This document shows positions 5,660-7,976 of a stretch of DNA of 7,976 nucleotides, piece by piece. A program made the translations under genes and the position numbers. Origin of the DNA: Desulfobacterales bacterium (GTDB lineage: Bacteria; Desulfobacterota; Desulfobacteria; Desulfobacterales; SpSt-501); the NCBI GenBank assembly GCA_025454275.1, contig JALOOS010000066.1, positions 1 through 7,976 of the forward strand. The letters run 5' to 3'. Every line of letters begins with the position of its first letter. Position 1 is the first letter of the stretch. The notes beneath the pieces are model-generated. The model was given only the letters and a program-made list of their open reading frames with translations, did no database searches and was not told the DNA's origin.

Positions 5660-7243
5660 TCAGGCGTCGATGATGGCGTGGGCCTCGTCGCGGAAGGCCT
5701 CCATCACGTAGGGGATGCCCGTGACCTTGGCGCACTCCTCGGTGAGTGCGACCAGATCCTGCCGGCTGATGAAGGGCAGCTGCCAGCTGCGGGTGCCGGC
5801 CATCAGCTGCTGGAGCCCCACGCGGATCTTGTCGACGGCGTTGAAGATCCCGATCGCCCCGAGCGGGAAGCTCTCCACCTCGGCGCCGTACTTGTCCTTG
5901 AGCACCTCGTAGTTCATGAAGATCTCCTCCTTGGTCATGCCGTAGCGCGACACCGTCTTGGGGAGACCCTCGTCCTCGCCGCGCAGCCATTTCTCGGCAT
6001 TCTTGCCGACCATGCCGGGGATCATCAGCGCGCGGCCCATGCACACGGCTTTGCAGTAAGGGGCGCCGAGCGCGAGCGCCTTGAAGACGTGGTCCTCGGA
6101 GGAGAAGCCCCCGGCGAAGGCGATGTCGGGCACCCACAGCCCGCGGCGGGCGAGGCGTTCGCAGAGGTCGTGGGCCATGGCGTGCAGGTAGAGCGAGGGG
6201 ATGCCCCACTCGACCATCATGCGCCAGGGGCTCATCCCGGTCCCGCCGGGGGCCCCGTCGATGGTGAGCAGGTCGATCTTCGCATCGCTCGACCAGCGGA
6301 TGGCCATGGCGAGCTCGCGCATGGGGTAGGCCCCGGTCTTGAGGGTGATGCGCTTGGCGCCCAACCGGCGGATGCGCTCGACCTCCTGCATGAACCCCTC
6401 GCGGTCGATGAAGCCCAGCCGCGAGTGGCGCTCGAACTGCTTGAGCGGGCCGGCCTTGAACGCCGCCTGGTGGGCGGGCAGCTCGGGGTCCGGGGTGACG
6501 ATGTAGCCGCGCTTCTTGAGCTCGAGCGCGCGGGTGAGCGAGTTGACCTTGATCTCGCCCCCGATGCACTTCGCCCCCTGGCCCCACTTGAGCTCGATGG
6601 TTTCCACCCCCAGCCGGTCGATCACGTATTCGGCCACCCCCAGGCGGGTGTCCTCGACGTTCAGCTGCACGAGGATGTCGCCGAAGCCCTCGTGGTAGCG
6701 TCGGTACTCGCGGACGCGGCGGTCCATTTCGGGCGATTTGACGACCTTGCCCTGCGCGTTCAGCTCGAGCCCGGGGTCGATGCCGCAGACGTTCTCCCCG
6801 CAGACGATGGTGATCCCGCTGATGGCGGCCCCCACCGCGAAGTGCTCCCAGTTCTTGCGGGCGATGTCGGTGCTGCCGAGGGCCCCGGTGAAGATCGGCA
6901 CCTTCATCTTGACCCGGTTCTGCGCCCCGTAGGCGGTCTCGGTGCTCACGTTGGGAAAGGTGGCGCGGTCCGGGTCGGCCTCGATGCCCTTCGCCCCCAT
7001 CGCATAGCCGTTGATGTTGAGGTGGGAGTAGTCGACCGGGTAGTCCTTGTCCGCTCCTGCGGTGACACTGCCGAAGGGCTCGGGGTAGAGCACCTCCCGC
7101 CCGCGGAACGTGGCGCGGAACATGTCGCAGTTGCCGCGGCAGCCGTCGATGCAGCGGCTGCAGATCCCCGACTGGGGCACGACGTTGCGGGAGCGGTTTC
7201 CGGTTTGAAGCGCGTCATTGGCATTCGGTCGCTGCAGGTTCAT
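5660..7243 (-). CDS. FMN-binding glutamate synthase-like protein with N-terminal cysteine cluster
   Basis: This 527-residue protein belongs to the glutamate synthase (GltB central/FMN) TIM-barrel superfamily. Barrel features are KWGQGAKCIGG (220-229), a strand plus IDGAPGGTGMSP (328-339) matching the GHDGGTGASP loop, and the phosphate-binding end AGGFSSEDHVFKALALGA followed by MGRALM. The N-terminal glutaminase domain and C-terminal beta-helix of full GltB are absent. The CxxxxxCxxxxC [3Fe-4S] motif that normally follows the barrel end is not seen; only C397 and C401 lie there. Instead the N-terminus has C28-x2-C31-x3-C35-x3-C39, probably an iron-sulfur or metal site. The family is often annotated simply as glutamate synthase-related, and its real substrate is unknown. 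It is the first gene of an operon with the gdhA homologue and gph. Start 7243 is chosen from the ribosome site. Confidence 0.86.
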   Translation of the reverse strand: MNLQRPNANDALQTGNRSRNVVPQSGICSRCIDGCRGNCDMFRATFRGREVLYPEPFGSVTAGADKDYPVDYSHLNINGYAMGAKGIEADPDRATFPNVSTETAYGAQNRVKMKVPIFTGALGSTDIARKNWEHFAVGAAISGITIVCGENVCGIDPGLELNAQGKVVKSPEMDRRVREYRRYHEGFGDILVQLNVEDTRLGVAEYVIDRLGVETIELKWGQGAKCIGGEIKVNSLTRALELKKRGYIVTPDPELPAHQAAFKAGPLKQFERHSRLGFIDREGFMQEVERIRRLGAKRITLKTGAYPMRELAMAIRWSSDAKIDLLTIDGAPGGTGMSPWRMMVEWGIPSLYLHAMAHDLCERLARRGLWVPDIAFAGGFSSEDHVFKALALGAPYCKAVCMGRALMIPGMVGKNAEKWLRGEDEGLPKTVSRYGMTKEEIFMNYEVLKDKYGAEVESFPLGAIGIFNAVDKIRVGLQQLMAGTRSWQLPFISRQDLVALTEECAKVTGIPYVMEAFRDEAHAIIDA

Positions 7244-7258
7244 GGGCATCTCTCCTTT
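7241..7258 (-). promoter_or_regulatory. Ribosome binding site deciding the 7243 start
   Basis: The - strand reads AAAGGAGAG followed by two in-frame ATGs six bases apart. The AGGAG core (7252-7256) is eight bases from the ATG at 7243 but only two from the ATG at 7249, so the inner ATG is the likely start. A far longer in-frame extension to 7414 would run across the promoter and into the divergent recombinase gene, and is rejected. Confidence 0.7.
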
Positions 7259-7286
7259 GCCTCGAAATGGGTGACTTAGATGCCCG

Positions 7287-7315
7287 CTTTTAGATGGGCC
7301 CCTGGTCAAAGTCAA
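7287..7315 (-). promoter_or_regulatory. Sigma70-like promoter of the glutamate synthase-like operon
   Basis: On the - strand TTGACT (7310-7315) is followed after exactly 17 bases by TAAAAG (7287-7292). The -35 box matches 5 of 6 consensus positions and the -10 box 4 of 6. The expected transcript start near 7280 gives a leader of about 37 bases before the ATG at 7243. The -35 box is part of a short TTGAC direct repeat (TTGACTTTGACC), which could be coincidence or a regulator half-site. The weak GCCC...GGGC inverted repeat overlapping the -10 (7283-7299) might be an operator. Confidence 0.5.
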
Positions 7316-7389
7316 GGAGTTCTGGCACCCGCGGCAGGGCGGTGGTAAGAAGGTTGCAAGCGTCCGCCGAAAGGGTTTGGGAGAGACAC

Positions 7390-7976
7390 ATGGAGAGAGG
7401 CGACCTGAGTGCATGGATCGACCGGTTTCTGAACTTCCTGCTGGTCGAAAAGGGGGTGTCCAAGGCCACGCTCGACGCGTACAGCCGGGATCTTCTGCGC
7501 TATGCGGAGTCGCTGAGGCGGGCCGGCCGATTCGACGCGGGTATGGAAGACGCCCCGCTGATCTTGAGGCACCTGATCGATCTGCGCAGCGCCGGACTGG
7601 GGGCGCGCTCCCGGGCCCGGCATCTGGTCGCGATCCGGGGCTTCTATCGCTTTCTCGCCCAGGAGAAGCTCATCGCGGCCGATCCCGCCAAGCTGATCGA
7701 CCTGCCCAAGACGAGCCTCAGGCTGCCCGATGTGTTGTCGGTGGAGGAGGTCCGCCGGCTGCTCAACGCCCCGGAGAGCGGGACCCCCCAGGGGATCCGG
7801 GACGCCGCCATGCTCGAGCTCCTCTACGCCGCCGGCCTGAGGGTATCGGAGCTGGTCGGCCTCAGGCTCCAGGACATCCACCTGGATGCGGGCTTTGTGC
7901 GCGTGATGGGCAAGGGGTCCAAGGAGCGGGTGGTCCCGATCGGCCAGTTCGCGCGGGAGAAGACGCTCTTTTATTT
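7390..7976 (+). CDS. XerC/XerD-type tyrosine recombinase, 3' end cut by window
   Basis: The frame is open from ATG 7390 to the window end (195 codons), preceded by a GGGAG site six bases upstream. Residues 6-92 form the N-terminal SAM-like core-binding domain (WIDRFLNFLLVEKGVSKATL and HLVAIRGFYRFL). From about 113 the catalytic domain begins (LPDVLSVEEVRRLL). The first catalytic arginine is R151 in YAAGLRVSEL and the beta-hairpin lysine is K175 in GKGSKERVVPIG. They sit three residues later than R148 and K172 of E. coli XerD. The remaining H-x-x-R, H and nucleophile Y lie beyond the edge, so activity cannot be judged. Xer enzymes resolve chromosome dimers at dif with FtsK. XerC and XerD cannot be separated securely here. 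It is divergent from the operon starting at 7243. Confidence 0.9.
   Translation, partial: MERGDLSAWIDRFLNFLLVEKGVSKATLDAYSRDLLRYAESLRRAGRFDAGMEDAPLILRHLIDLRSAGLGARSRARHLVAIRGFYRFLAQEKLIAADPAKLIDLPKTSLRLPDVLSVEEVRRLLNAPESGTPQGIRDAAMLELLYAAGLRVSELVGLRLQDIHLDAGFVRVMGKGSKERVVPIGQFAREKTLFY

Noticed and set aside
4158..5711. Long + strand open frame (517 codons) opposite gph and gdhA
   Set aside because: It is the antisense shadow of two clearly recognisable genes. Its product is Val/His/Leu/Glu-rich low-complexity sequence typical of the reverse strand of GC-rich codons.
5619..6587. In-frame upstream extension of the gdhA reading frame
   Set aside because: The extension is an Arg/Pro/His-rich out-of-frame reading of the glutamate synthase-like gene. 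The GdhA N-terminus begins at 5618 with a strong ribosome site.
5678..7279. Long + strand open frame (533 codons) opposite the glutamate synthase-like gene
   Set aside because: Antisense shadow with the same compositional bias and no recognisable motif. The - strand frame has FMN-barrel motifs and a ribosome site.
7244..7414. N-terminal extension of the glutamate synthase-like gene to an ATG at 7414
   Set aside because: It would cross the predicted promoter and overlap the divergent recombinase start. The ribosome site supports 7243.
7312..7881. - strand 189-codon frame opposite the recombinase
   Set aside because: Shadow of the tyrosine recombinase, whose + strand frame carries the R151 and K175 catalytic motifs.

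Overview
The window is GC-rich throughout its genes, with Shine-Dalgarno sites, GTG/ATG starts and short operons. It looks like the chromosome of a high-GC Gram-negative bacterium. The protein types (SPFH plus zinc-ribbon pair, FMN glutamate synthase-like protein beside a glutamate dehydrogenase, Gph, Xer recombinase) resemble Desulfobacterota (former Deltaproteobacteria). That assignment is inferred from protein style only, because the window has no rRNA or other phylogenetic marker. I see no tRNA, rRNA, CRISPR array, transposase or phage gene.

Left part (1-933): an AT-rich stretch, then a small two-helix membrane protein on the + strand (168-377). It converges on an 80-residue conserved-type unknown protein on the - strand (506-748). 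A GC-rich intergenic region with several palindromes separates this from the next unit.

Centre left (934-3290, + strand): a two-gene operon joined by a 4-base GTGA overlap. The first gene encodes an SPFH-domain (YdjI / 'virion core protein'-like) protein ending in three tandem zinc ribbons. The second encodes a 408-residue protein with two zinc ribbons, each followed at exactly the same distance by a Y-x-P-(Y/F)-W motif, so it appears internally duplicated. The pair is probably a membrane-associated scaffold and its partner; the function is unknown.

Convergent gap (3291-3596): no gene, but a long imperfect inverted repeat built from six-base GATWCC-type units, a GC hairpin between its arms, and a separate 12-bp palindrome.

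Centre and right (7243 down to 3597, - strand): a three-gene operon with a good sigma70-like promoter. The order is an FMN-binding glutamate synthase-like protein (no glutaminase domain, N-terminal cysteine cluster), an NADP-type glutamate dehydrogenase homologue, and a phosphoglycolate-phosphatase-like HAD enzyme. The most striking observation is that the glutamate dehydrogenase homologue has glutamine where the family's catalytic lysine should be. Other near-invariant positions are also changed, while the 2-oxoglutarate-binding residues and the Rossmann motif are kept. Together with the unusual glutamate synthase-like neighbour, this suggests a non-standard glutamate-related enzyme pair.

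Right edge (7390 to end, + strand): the N-terminal two thirds of a XerC/XerD-type tyrosine recombinase, transcribed divergently from the operon and cut by the window end.
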